Shown here: piece after piece, positions 28,881 through 36,753 of the stretch
Layout of the letters: every line of letters starts with the position of its first letter
How positions within the stretch are numbered: the stretch's first letter is position 1
Source: Rathayibacter sp. VKM Ac-2804
GTDB lineage: Bacteria > Actinomycetota > Actinomycetes > Actinomycetales > Microbacteriaceae
Reading direction: 5' to 3'
Length of the DNA stretch: 64,000 nt
NCBI RefSeq assembly: GCF_009866655.1
Contig: NZ_CP047420.1
Span: 3,286,001 to 3,350,000 of the forward strand
Notes under the pieces: model-generated
Seen by the model: the letters and a program-made list of their open reading frames with translations, nothing else
Databases searched by the model: none
What the model was told of the DNA's origin: nothing
Translations under genes and position numbers: made by a program

Positions 28881-29807
28881 ATGCCGCGGCCCGCCCCCCT
28901 CCCTCCCGCGCTCGCGGGGCGGGCGTTCTCGGTGCGGGAAGCGCTGGCAGCGGGGGTCGGGATCGAGCGGCTGCGCGCGAGCGATCTCGAGGCACCGTTC
29001 CGGGGAGTCCGTGTTCCCCGGGGCGAGGCCGTGACCGTGGCGCAGCGCGCTCGTGCGTATGCGACCGTCATGGAGGGTGCGGTCTTCTGCGGCATCACCG
29101 CCGCCCGGCTGTGGCCGCTCGATCTGCCGCGGGAACCGCCCGGCGAGCCGCTGCACGTCGCAGTGCGGCCGCCGGCCCACGCGCCGCGCGGAGGCGGTCT
29201 CGTCGGCCACTCCCTCGGCGACCCCCGCCTGCGTGCCGTCCGCCGCGGCGGGCTCCTCCTCGCGGACGGAGCGAGTCTCTTCCTCCAGCTCGCCTCGGTG
29301 CTGTCGCTGGAGGACCTCGTCGCCGTCGGCGACGCGCTCGTGCTGGCCCCTGTCCGGCCTCAGGCGGGGCGGCCGTGGGTTCCGCTGCGCGAACTGAGGA
29401 GGCGGCTCGAGGGTCATGAGGGGCGGGGCGCCCGCGCGGCCCGGCGGGCACTCGACCTCGTCCGCGAGGGGGCGGAGTCCCGCCGCGAGACCCTCCTGCG
29501 CCTCGCGCTCGCGGCCGCCGGTCTCCCCGAGCCCGAGCTGCAGGTGGAGCTCTTCGACGCCGACGGGAGGATCGGGCGGGTCGACCTGCTGTTCCGCCGA
29601 TGGCGGGTGGTCGTCGAGTACGAGGGCGACCACCATCGCACCGACCGAGCACAGTGGGACCGCGATCTGATCCGCTACGAGCGCCTCGCCGCCGCCGGGT
29701 GGACCGTCGTGCGCATCGCCTCCGCCTCCTTCGACGCGGACCTCCACGGCTGCGCTGACCGCGTCCGCCGAGCCCTGCTGGCCGGCGGCTGGCGCCCGTC
29801 CCGCTGA
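28881..29807 (+). CDS. DUF559/PD-(D/E)XK-type protein with AbiEi-like N-terminus
   Basis: A 308-residue protein. The N-terminal ~120 residues ('FSVREALAAGVGIERLRASDLEAPFRGVRVPRG', then 'GAVFCGITAARLWPL') resemble the winged-helix region of AbiEi-like proteins. The C-terminal ~90 residues hold 'GRIGRVDLLFRRWRVVVEYEGDHHRTD', which gives the D-x(n)-E-Y-E pattern of the DUF559/Vsr-like PD-(D/E)XK nuclease fold. Such two-part proteins are very common and multicopy in actinobacteria, with unknown role. The ATG lies six bases after CAGGAT, a possible -10, suggesting leaderless expression. Confidence 0.78.
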   Translation: MPRPAPLPPALAGRAFSVREALAAGVGIERLRASDLEAPFRGVRVPRGEAVTVAQRARAYATVMEGAVFCGITAARLWPLDLPREPPGEPLHVAVRPPAHAPRGGGLVGHSLGDPRLRAVRRGGLLLADGASLFLQLASVLSLEDLVAVGDALVLAPVRPQAGRPWVPLRELRRRLEGHEGRGARAARRALDLVREGAESRRETLLRLALAAAGLPEPELQVELFDADGRIGRVDLLFRRWRVVVEYEGDHHRTDRAQWDRDLIRYERLAAAGWTVVRIASASFDADLHGCADRVRRALLAGGWRPSR

Positions 29808-30418
29808 CCGCACTCGCCCGCTCCGCGTCCACTCGACGTCGACGCGCCGCACGAACAGACGCGAACAGGGGGCCGGCACTCGTACATGCCCCGGCATGCG
29901 TCCACTCGCGGATCGATCCGCAGCCGCCTCCCCGAAGAGACTCGACATGGGGTCCGGCTCGTGCGCACACCCCCGCACGCGTCCACTCGACGGCCACGGC
30001 CCGCTCGAATGGACCCGAACGGGGCGAAGGTAGACGTGCAGACCCCATCGCGCGTCCGATGGTTCCCACGACAACGCGGCAGGCGGCCGTGCGGAAGCCG
30101 AACCGCCCGCGGGTCTCCGCGCGGTGAGCCGCAAGGCGGAGGAGAACGCGATACCGGCGGTATCGCAACCGACGACAACGCCGCAGGCGGCCGTGCGGAC
30201 ACCCACCGACCCGCGGGGCTCCGCGCGGTCGGATGCAAGGCGGAGAAGGAAGCGATACCGGCGGTATCGCGCCCGACGACAACGCCGCAGGCGGCCGTGC
30301 GGACACCCACCGACCCGCGGGGCTCCGCGCGGTCGGATGCAAGGCGGAGAAGGAAGCGATACCGGCGGTATCGCAACCGACGACAACGCCGCAGGCGGCC
30401 GTGCGGAGGCCCGCGGGC
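29808..30418. repeat. gene-free 611-base gap: family D sequences, then a 104-bp tandem array of family C
   Basis: 29808-30065 contains family D units: 'gcgtccactcg' recurs at about 29826, 29899 and 29978, with 'cgaatggacccgaacggggc' at 30006. From 30069 to 30416 there is a tandem array with a period of exactly 104 bp ('gcaaggcgg' begins at 30131, 30235 and 30339), preceded by a partial unit. Each unit holds a perfect stem GCGATACC-GGC-GGTATCGC followed by 'gacgacaacgccgcaggcgg'. The last two units are nearly identical. Open frames through the array are repeats translated, not genes. The array ends at the stop of the uroporphyrinogen-III-synthase-like gene. Confidence 0.85.
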
Positions 30419-31654
30419 CTAGCGGGGAACGGACAGGCGGAAGCCGCGCTTGATCACGGTGGCGACGAGGCGCGGCTCCGGGAGGGCCTGGCGGAGGCGG
30501 CTGATGGCGACGTCGACGGCGTGGTCGTCGAGGGGCTCGGGGGCGGCGGCGGCGAGGACGGAGCGGGCGACGGTGGCGCCCTCGGCGGCGACCAGGGTGC
30601 GGAAGAGCGCCAGGGCGACGGGGGTGAGGGCGACGCGGGTGCCCGCGAGCAGGGCGTGCCGGCCGCGCAGCTCGAGGGGCCCGAAGTCGGTGTCGATGCG
30701 GGGGGCGGACTGCTCGAGGTGCTCGCAGGTGAGGCGGATGAGCGCGCCCATCCGGAAGCGGTCGGGGACGATCGGCAGGATCTGCGCCTCGACGAGGGGC
30801 GCGGCGGTGACCGGGCCGACGGCGGCCGCGACGACGGTCTCGCGGAAGGCGGCCTGGAGCTCGTCCAGCCGGCCGGCCGCCTCTGCGACGGTGAAGAGCG
30901 CCTCGACGGCGGGGGCGCTGGTGAAGGTGACGGCGTCGAGGCCGCCGCAGCAGATCGCCTCGATCAGCCGGAGGACGCGGGCCGAGTCCTCGTGCGCGCT
31001 CCAGCGGTAGGGGGCGGCGGTGAGGACGGTCGCGCCGGCGTCGGTGAGGCGCTGCAGCTGCGCCGGGTCGGTGAAGCCGTGCAGCTGGACGGCGACGGTG
31101 CGGCCGGCGGCGCCCTCGCGCAGGGCGAGGTCGACGAGGGAGGTGGTGGTCTCGCGCTCGCTCATGCCGTGGTCGTCGAGGCCGGCGGCGCGGACGGCCC
31201 CGCGTGCCTTCGGGCCGCGGACGAGGATCCGGGCGTCGGAGAGAGCGTCGGTCAGGTCGTCGCCGAGACCGGCGGCGTCGGCCGCCTCGAGCCAGCGGCG
31301 CATGCCGTAGGAGGTGGTCGCGAGCAGCACGTCGGGCCGGGCCGCGACGATCGCGCGGGTCTCCTCCTCGAGGACACCCTCGGTGTCGACGCCGCGCATC
31401 CGGATGGTGGGCGCGTGGGTGACGTCGGCGCCGCGGCGCTCGAAGGCGGCGATCAGGTCCTCGGAGCGGCGGTCGGAGGTGACGCCGATCCGGAAGCCGA
31501 CGAGCTGGTCGGGCCGGAAGCCGGGCGAGGCGGCGTCGGGATCGGGCCCGTCGGCGCCGGGCCCGGCGCTCGCGGTCCTGACGGCACCGGTCGCCTCAGC
31601 ACCGGCCGCACTCCCGCCGGTCGCCTCGAAACCGCTCGCCTCGGTGCCGGTCAT
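30419..31654 (-). CDS. hemD: uroporphyrinogen-III synthase with C-terminal winged-helix DNA-binding domain
   Basis: A 411-residue fusion. The start is ATG 31654 after GAGGGGG. A 50-residue Ala/Gly-rich N-terminus precedes a HemD domain (~residues 50-310: 'RIGVTSDRRSEDLIAAFERRGADV', 'LLATTSYGMRRWL', 'AVTFTSAPAVEALF'). The last ~90 residues are an OmpR/PhoB-type winged helix ('LTPVALALFRTLVAAEGATV', 'AVDVAISRLRQAL', 'VIKRGFRL'). Uroporphyrinogen-III synthase makes the tetrapyrrole precursor of siroheme. The fused DNA-binding domain makes it a candidate regulator of the nitrate/nitrite genes. It is 20 bases after cobA and probably in the nirB-cobA-hemD operon. Confidence 0.88.
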   Translation of the reverse strand: MTGTEASGFEATGGSAAGAEATGAVRTASAGPGADGPDPDAASPGFRPDQLVGFRIGVTSDRRSEDLIAAFERRGADVTHAPTIRMRGVDTEGVLEEETRAIVAARPDVLLATTSYGMRRWLEAADAAGLGDDLTDALSDARILVRGPKARGAVRAAGLDDHGMSERETTTSLVDLALREGAAGRTVAVQLHGFTDPAQLQRLTDAGATVLTAAPYRWSAHEDSARVLRLIEAICCGGLDAVTFTSAPAVEALFTVAEAAGRLDELQAAFRETVVAAAVGPVTAAPLVEAQILPIVPDRFRMGALIRLTCEHLEQSAPRIDTDFGPLELRGRHALLAGTRVALTPVALALFRTLVAAEGATVARSVLAAAAPEPLDDHAVDVAISRLRQALPEPRLVATVIKRGFRLSVPR

Positions 31655-31673
31655 CAGCGGCCCCCTCGGGCGG

Positions 31674-32729
31674 TCACAGGGTGAGTGCATCGACCGCGCG
31701 GGCGATGCTCTCGGGATCCCGAGCATCATCGCACGCCGCCTGGCGCACCACCTCGCCGATCACGATGACCGCGGGCGAGCGCGGCGCCAGCTCGGCGAGC
31801 AGGCCGAGCACCCCGCCGACGGAGGAGATCGTGGTGCGCTGGGCGTGCGACCAGCCGCGCTCGACGATCGCCAGCGGCACGCCGGCCGGCATCCCGGCGC
31901 GCTGCAGCCCCGCGACGAGGTGCGGGAGCGTGTTCACGCCCATCAGCACGACCAGCGTCCCGCCCAGCCCGGCCAGGTGCCCCAGCTCCTCCTCGCTGAA
32001 GGGCGCGTGGCCCGAGACGACGGTGAAGGCGCGGCTCACCTCGCGGTGGGTGACGGGGATGCCGGCGGCGGCGGGGACCGAGATCGCGCTCGTGACACCG
32101 GGGACGATCGTGAACGGGACGCCGGCGACGCGGCAGGCGCGCACCTCCTCCGACCCGCGGCCGAAGACGAACGGGTCGCCGCCCTTCAGCCGGACGACGT
32201 CGAGTCCGTCGAGGGCGCGGGAGACCATCAGCCGCTCGATCTCGTGCTGCGGCACGGCGTGGTGGCCGGGGGTCTTGCCGACGTCGATCAGCTCGGCGCC
32301 GGGCGCCCAGTCGGCGAGGCCGTCGTGCGGGCCCAGGCGGTCGAAGAGCACGACGTCGGCCTCGCGGAGGGCCCGGTGCGCGGCGAGCGTCATCAGCTCG
32401 GGGTCGCCGGGGCCGCCGCCGACGATGCTCACATGGCCGACGGAGCGGCACGCGGCCGGCTCCTCGTCGACCAGCCAGACCCCGTGCCGCGCGGCCTCGG
32501 CGGCCGCGGCGGATCGGAGGGATCCGGCTCCCTCGACCCAGACGAGCAGGGCGGGGCGGGCCGCGGGCAGGAGCGACGCGGAGGCGAGGCGCACGCACAG
32601 CGCGTCGTCCGCGTCCCAGCGCTCGACCCGGGCGCCGGCCGCGCGGTGGCGGGCGAGCACGCGGCGGGTGCCGGCGACGCTGCCGACGACGAGGACGCGG
32701 CGGCCGGTGAGATCGACGGAGAGCTGCAT
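31674..32729 (-). CDS. cobA: uroporphyrinogen-III C-methyltransferase with degenerate Rossmann N-domain
   Basis: A 351-residue protein. Residues ~105-345 are a canonical SUMT: 'VSIVGGGPGDPELMTLAAHRAL', 'VLFDRLG', 'PGHHAVPQHEIERLMV', 'VVRLKGGDPFVFGRGSEE', 'GIPVTHR', 'LVVLMGV'. It methylates uroporphyrinogen III twice to precorrin-2. The first ~95 residues look like the NAD-binding dehydrogenase domain of CysG, but the G-x-G-x-x-A loop is 'VVGSVAGTRRVL' and most of the domain is shortened. So oxidation of precorrin-2 may be weak or done elsewhere. The ATG overlaps the nirB stop (TGATG), so translation is coupled. Confidence 0.93.
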   Translation of the reverse strand: MQLSVDLTGRRVLVVGSVAGTRRVLARHRAAGARVERWDADDALCVRLASASLLPAARPALLVWVEGAGSLRSAAAAEAARHGVWLVDEEPAACRSVGHVSIVGGGPGDPELMTLAAHRALREADVVLFDRLGPHDGLADWAPGAELIDVGKTPGHHAVPQHEIERLMVSRALDGLDVVRLKGGDPFVFGRGSEEVRACRVAGVPFTIVPGVTSAISVPAAAGIPVTHREVSRAFTVVSGHAPFSEEELGHLAGLGGTLVVLMGVNTLPHLVAGLQRAGMPAGVPLAIVERGWSHAQRTTISSVGGVLGLLAELAPRSPAVIVIGEVVRQAACDDARDPESIARAVDALTL

Positions 32730-35389
32730 CACGCCTCCGATCCGGGAGCAGAGGGAGCGAACGGCGCGAGCGTCGCAGGCGCCGGCACCGACGCCGACGG
32801 CCCCACCACCGAGACCGCGCCCGGCCCGATCGGGATCGACGTCCCGGCCACGAGCACCGGCCCGTCCGAGCGCTCGTCGCGCCCCGCCGGCCGGCTCTGC
32901 CCGCGCTCGCGGACCGTGCTCACCCGCGGATCCGCGGTGTCGGGCGCGTTGACGAAGGAGCGGAAGCGGCGCAGCCGGTCCGGGTCCGCGAGCGTCGCCG
33001 CCCACTCGTCCACGTAGGTGTCGACGTGGGTCGCCATCGCCGCCTCCAGCTCGGCCGCGATCCCGAGCGAGTCCTCGCAGACCACCTCCTTGACGTGGTC
33101 GAGGCCGCCGGGCAGGTCCTCCTGCCAGCGCGCGGTCCGCTGCAGGCGCTCGGCCGTGCGGACGTAGTACATGACGTAGCGGTCGATGTAGCGCACGAGC
33201 GTCTCGTCGTCGAGGTCCTGGGCGAGCAGCTGCGCGTGGGCCGGCTGGTAGCCGCCGTTGCCGCCGACGTAGAGGTTCCAGCCGGTGTCGGTCGCGATCA
33301 CGCCGATGTCCTTCCCGCGCGCCTCGGCGCACTCCCGGGCGCAGCCGCTGACCCCGAGCTTGAACTTGTGCGGCGAGCGCAGGCCGCGGTAGCGCTCCTC
33401 CAGGAGGATCGCCATGCCCACCGCGTCCTGCACGCCGTAGCGGCACCAGGTCGAGCCGACGCAGGACTTCACGGTGCGCAGCGATTTGCCGTAGGCCTGG
33501 CCCGACTCCATCCCGGCGTCGACGAGGATCCGCCAGATCTCGGGGAGCTGCTCGAGGCGCGCGCCGAACATGTCGATCCGCTGGCCGCCGGTGATCTTCG
33601 TGTAGAGGCCGTACTGCTCGGCGACCTCGGCGATCACCTTGAGCTTGGCCGGCGTGATCTCGCCGCCGGGCACCCGCGGGACGACGGAGTAGGTGCCGTC
33701 CTTCTGCATGTTGGCGAGCGCGCGGTCGTTGGTGTCCTGGAGCGGCGCCTGGCCGGCGTCGAGGATGTAGCCGTTGGTCTGGGTCGCGAGCACGGAGGCG
33801 ATCACCGGCTTGCAGACGTCGCAACCCAGGCCCGAGCCGAAGCGCTCCATCACCTGCTCGGCCGAGGACAGGCCGAGGATCCGGACCGATTCGAACAGCT
33901 CGCTCCGGCTCAGCGAGACGTGCTCGCAGAGCGCGCGCGACACCTCGACGCCGGCGCGGGTGAGCTCGGTGTCGAGCAGCTTCTTCACCAGCGGCACGCA
34001 GGAGCCGCACTGGGTGCCGGCGCGGGTGCAGGCCTTCAGCGGGCCGAGCTCGGTGCAGCCCTCGCCGATCGCGTGGCGGACGTCGCCGACGGAGACGTTG
34101 TTGCAGGAGCAGAGCTGCGCGTCGTCGGGCAGATCGCCCGAGGGCGCCTCGCCGCCGGCCGCCGCGAGGTAGGCGCTCGGCTCCGCGGGCAGCTCGCGGC
34201 CGAGCAGCGGGCGGAGCGAGGAGTAGGGCCCCGCGTCGCCGACGAACATGCCGCCGAGCAGGGTGCGCGCGTCGTCCGAGACGACGATCTTCTGGTAGAG
34301 CCCGCGGGCGGGATCGGCGTAGACGACCTCGAGCGCCCCCTCCCCCGCGCCGAGCGCGTCGCCGAAGCTGGCGACCTCGACCCCGGAGAGCTTGAGCTTC
34401 GTCGCGTCGTCCACGCCCGGGAAGGTCGCGTCGCCGCCGAGCAGGCGGTCGGCGACGACCTCGGCCATCGCGTTGGCGGGGGCGACGAGGCCGACGGTGC
34501 GGCCGTCGATCGCGGCGACCTCGCCGATCGCCCAGACGTGCGGGCGGCTGGTGCGGCAGGCCTCGTCGACGACGACGCCGCCGCGGGGCGCGACCTCGAT
34601 GCCGACCGCGCGGGCGAGCTCGTCGCGCGCCGTGATGCCGATCGAGAAGACGACCATGTCGGCGCCGATGCTGGTGCCGTCGGTCATCGTGACGCCGAGC
34701 ACCGTGCCCTGCGGCGAGGTGAGGACGGCGGTGGGCCGGTTGCCCAGGTGCAGCGTGACGCCCTGGGCCGCGATGATGCGGCCGAGCGCCTGCCCCGCGC
34801 CCTCGTCGAGCTGGGCGCTCATCAGCCAGCGGCCGGAGTGGATCAGCGCGGTGCGCGCGCCGAGCCGGTGCGCGCCGCCCGCGGCCTCGAGGCCGAGGAG
34901 GCCGCCGCCGACGACGACCACGCTGGCTGGACGGCGGCGGCGGGCGCGGAAGGCGGCGAGGTCCGCGACGAGGCCGTCGACGTCCTCGAGGGTGCGGTAG
35001 ACGCGGCCGTGCTCGGCGCCGTCGATCGGCGGCACGGTGGCGGAGGAGCCGGTGGCCAGCACGATCTCGTCGCCCTCGAACCAGCGGCCGTCCGCCAGCT
35101 GGACGCGGCAGCGCTCCGGATCGAGCGCGACGACGCGGGAGGAGGTGACGAGCGTCGCCGACTCCCAGAGCGCGCCGTCGCCCAGGGTGAGGTCGGTCAT
35201 CCCCTCGAGGCGCTTGGAGAGGGCGACGCGGTCGTAGGGGTGGTGCGCCTCCTCCCCGAAGACGGTGATCTCGAGGGCGATGGCGCCGGCGCGGGCGACG
35301 AGCGCGTCGACCAGGCGGTGGGCGGCGGGGCCGGCGCCGACGACGAGCACGCGTCGGGGGCCGGTGGGGATCGCACCTCGGGATGTCAT
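32729..35389 (-). CDS. nirB: assimilatory nitrite reductase [NAD(P)H], large subunit
   Basis: An 886-residue siroheme enzyme that reduces nitrite to ammonia. Order: FAD/NAD(P)-binding pyridine nucleotide-disulphide oxidoreductase module (~1-400; 'VLVVGAGPAAHRLVD', 'VVVVGGGLLGLEAAG'), BFD-like [2Fe-2S] domain ('LCSCNNVSVGDV', 'CTRAGTQCGSC'), ferredoxin-like half-domains, and the 4Fe-4S/siroheme site ('SCVGSTWCRYG', then 'LGVSGCARECAE'). About 55 residues of Pro/Ala/Val-rich tail follow 'FRSFVNAPDTADP', longer than usual. The start is ATG 35389; TACGGT seven bases upstream suggests leaderless transcription. First of nirB-cobA-hemD; the small subunit is on the opposite strand. Confidence 0.96.
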   Translation of the reverse strand: MTSRGAIPTGPRRVLVVGAGPAAHRLVDALVARAGAIALEITVFGEEAHHPYDRVALSKRLEGMTDLTLGDGALWESATLVTSSRVVALDPERCRVQLADGRWFEGDEIVLATGSSATVPPIDGAEHGRVYRTLEDVDGLVADLAAFRARRRRPASVVVVGGGLLGLEAAGGAHRLGARTALIHSGRWLMSAQLDEGAGQALGRIIAAQGVTLHLGNRPTAVLTSPQGTVLGVTMTDGTSIGADMVVFSIGITARDELARAVGIEVAPRGGVVVDEACRTSRPHVWAIGEVAAIDGRTVGLVAPANAMAEVVADRLLGGDATFPGVDDATKLKLSGVEVASFGDALGAGEGALEVVYADPARGLYQKIVVSDDARTLLGGMFVGDAGPYSSLRPLLGRELPAEPSAYLAAAGGEAPSGDLPDDAQLCSCNNVSVGDVRHAIGEGCTELGPLKACTRAGTQCGSCVPLVKKLLDTELTRAGVEVSRALCEHVSLSRSELFESVRILGLSSAEQVMERFGSGLGCDVCKPVIASVLATQTNGYILDAGQAPLQDTNDRALANMQKDGTYSVVPRVPGGEITPAKLKVIAEVAEQYGLYTKITGGQRIDMFGARLEQLPEIWRILVDAGMESGQAYGKSLRTVKSCVGSTWCRYGVQDAVGMAILLEERYRGLRSPHKFKLGVSGCARECAEARGKDIGVIATDTGWNLYVGGNGGYQPAHAQLLAQDLDDETLVRYIDRYVMYYVRTAERLQRTARWQEDLPGGLDHVKEVVCEDSLGIAAELEAAMATHVDTYVDEWAATLADPDRLRRFRSFVNAPDTADPRVSTVRERGQSRPAGRDERSDGPVLVAGTSIPIGPGAVSVVGPSASVPAPATLAPFAPSAPGSEA

Positions 35390-35439
35390 GGGCTCCACCG
35401 TAGGCAGGCGCGGTTTCGCCCCCGTTGCCCCTGCGTAAC

Positions 35440-35463
35440 GTCGTGTGACCGACCTCTCACGAC
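35440..35463. promoter_or_regulatory. inverted repeat in the nirB / nirD-cbiX divergent promoter region
   Basis: GTCGTGTGA (35440-35448) and TCTCACGAC (35455-35463) pair at eight of nine positions around CCGACC. It sits between the divergent nirB and nirD-cbiX genes (gap 35390-35597). GTAAC (35435-35439) and GTTAC (35489-35493) nearby recall half-sites of the nitrogen regulator GlnR, but the GAAAC partners are poor. TACCGT at 35537-35542 is a possible -10 for the plus-strand operon. Which regulator binds is open; the HemD winged-helix protein is one candidate. Confidence 0.4.
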
Positions 35464-35597
35464 AGCGGACCGGCATCGTGAGGGCTTCGTTACGCCCGTG
35501 ACTCCGGAGGGGTGCTCCCGCGAAACGTGGGCTCTCTACCGTGGGCCTCACCGCCGCCGACCGGCCGCGGACGGCACTCCTCTCGGAAGGCGGGACG

Positions 35598-36680
35598 ATG
35601 ACCCTCCTCGATCAGCACGTCCCGGGCCGCACCGCTCCGGCCGGCACCGCTCCGGCCGCGACCTGGGTCCCCGTCTGCAACCGGCTCGAGCTCGAGCCGC
35701 TCTGGGGCGAGGCCGCTCTCGTCGGCGGTGTGCAGCTCGCGCTCTTCCTCCTTCCCGACGGCCGCGTCTTCGCCGTCTCCAACCTCGACCCCGCGACCGG
35801 CGCGGCCGTGCTCTCCCGCGGCATCGTCGGCTCCCGCGCGGTCGACGGCGTGCAGCGGGCGACGATCGCCTCGCCCCTGCACAAGGACGTCTTCGACCTC
35901 GAGACGGGCGTCTGCTACACCTCGCCGCGGCTGCACCTCGCCACCTGGAGCGTGCGGGAGACGGGCGGCGTGATCGAGGTCGCGCAGCGGACCGCGCTGG
36001 TCTGCGCCTCGCACGGCACCTCCGACGACGACGGCCGCACTGCGGTCGCCGCGCTGGTCCAGGCCGTGCGCGAGGCGAACCCCGCCGCGGACGTCCTCGA
36101 CTCCTTCGTCGACGTGCAGCAGCCCGACGTGCCGGCCTCCCTCGGCACCCTCGAGCCCGAACGCTCGGCCGTCGTCGTGCCGCTGCTGCTCTCGGCCGGC
36201 TACCACGTGCACGTCGACCTCGCCGAGGCAGCGGCGGAGGCGGACCGCCCCGTCCGCGTGACCGGCGCCCTCGGCCCGGACCCGCGGCTCGCCCGCGTCC
36301 TGGCCCGCCGTCTGCGCGAGGCGGGACTCGCCGACGGCGACCGCGTCGTGCTGGCCGCGGCCGGCTCGAGCGATGCCGGTGCGGTCGCCGACTGCTGGGC
36401 CACCGGCCGCCTCCTGGCCGCCGAGCTCGGCCGCGACGTCGCCGTCTCCTTCATCTCGGCCGCCGAGCCGCGCGTCCCGGAGGCGGTGGCCGCCGAGCGC
36501 GCCGCCCACCCCGGCGCCCGCGTGCTGGTCTCCACCTACCTCCTCGCCCCCGGCTACTTCGCCTCGCTCGCCGCCTCGGCGGGCGCCGACCTCGCCACCG
36601 CCCCGCTGCTCACCGCCGTCGACCCGCCCGCGCGCGAGCTGGTCGACATCGTCTCCGAGCTCTTCGGCCGCAGCGCGTAA
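35598..36680 (+). CDS. nirD: NirD - CbiX fusion: nitrite reductase small subunit joined to sirohydrochlorin ferrochelatase
   Basis: A 360-residue two-domain protein. The start is ATG 35598 with GGAAGG eight bases before. Residues ~22-130 are NirD, the Rieske-fold small subunit that lacks cluster ligands ('WVPVCNRLELEPLWGEAALV', 'VFAVSNLDPATGAAVLSRGIVGS', 'ASPLHKDVFDLETGVC'). Residues ~133-355 are a two-repeat CbiX/SirB chelatase, with His139 in 'VCASHGTSDD' and His203/His205 in 'LLLSAGYHVHVDL'. CbiX inserts Fe2+ into sirohydrochlorin to make siroheme, the prosthetic group of NirB. The fusion therefore joins cofactor assembly with the structural subunit. It heads the narK-nitrate reductase operon. 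Confidence 0.92.
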   Translation: MTLLDQHVPGRTAPAGTAPAATWVPVCNRLELEPLWGEAALVGGVQLALFLLPDGRVFAVSNLDPATGAAVLSRGIVGSRAVDGVQRATIASPLHKDVFDLETGVCYTSPRLHLATWSVRETGGVIEVAQRTALVCASHGTSDDDGRTAVAALVQAVREANPAADVLDSFVDVQQPDVPASLGTLEPERSAVVVPLLLSAGYHVHVDLAEAAAEADRPVRVTGALGPDPRLARVLARRLREAGLADGDRVVLAAAGSSDAGAVADCWATGRLLAAELGRDVAVSFISAAEPRVPEAVAAERAAHPGARVLVSTYLLAPGYFASLAASAGADLATAPLLTAVDPPARELVDIVSELFGRSA

Positions 36681-36753
36681 GCGCTCGACCGCCCGACGCC
36701 CTCACTCCCCGCACTCTCTTCGGCGCGCCCGCGCCCACTCCCCGGAGGATCCG

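Noticed and set aside
30069..30416. Tandem array as a CRISPR
   Set aside because: The 104-bp period has almost no variable spacers; adjacent units are near identical throughout.
35435..35493. GTAAC and GTTAC as a GlnR box
   Set aside because: The GAAAC partner half-sites at the right spacing are missing; kept only as a remark in the regulatory entry.
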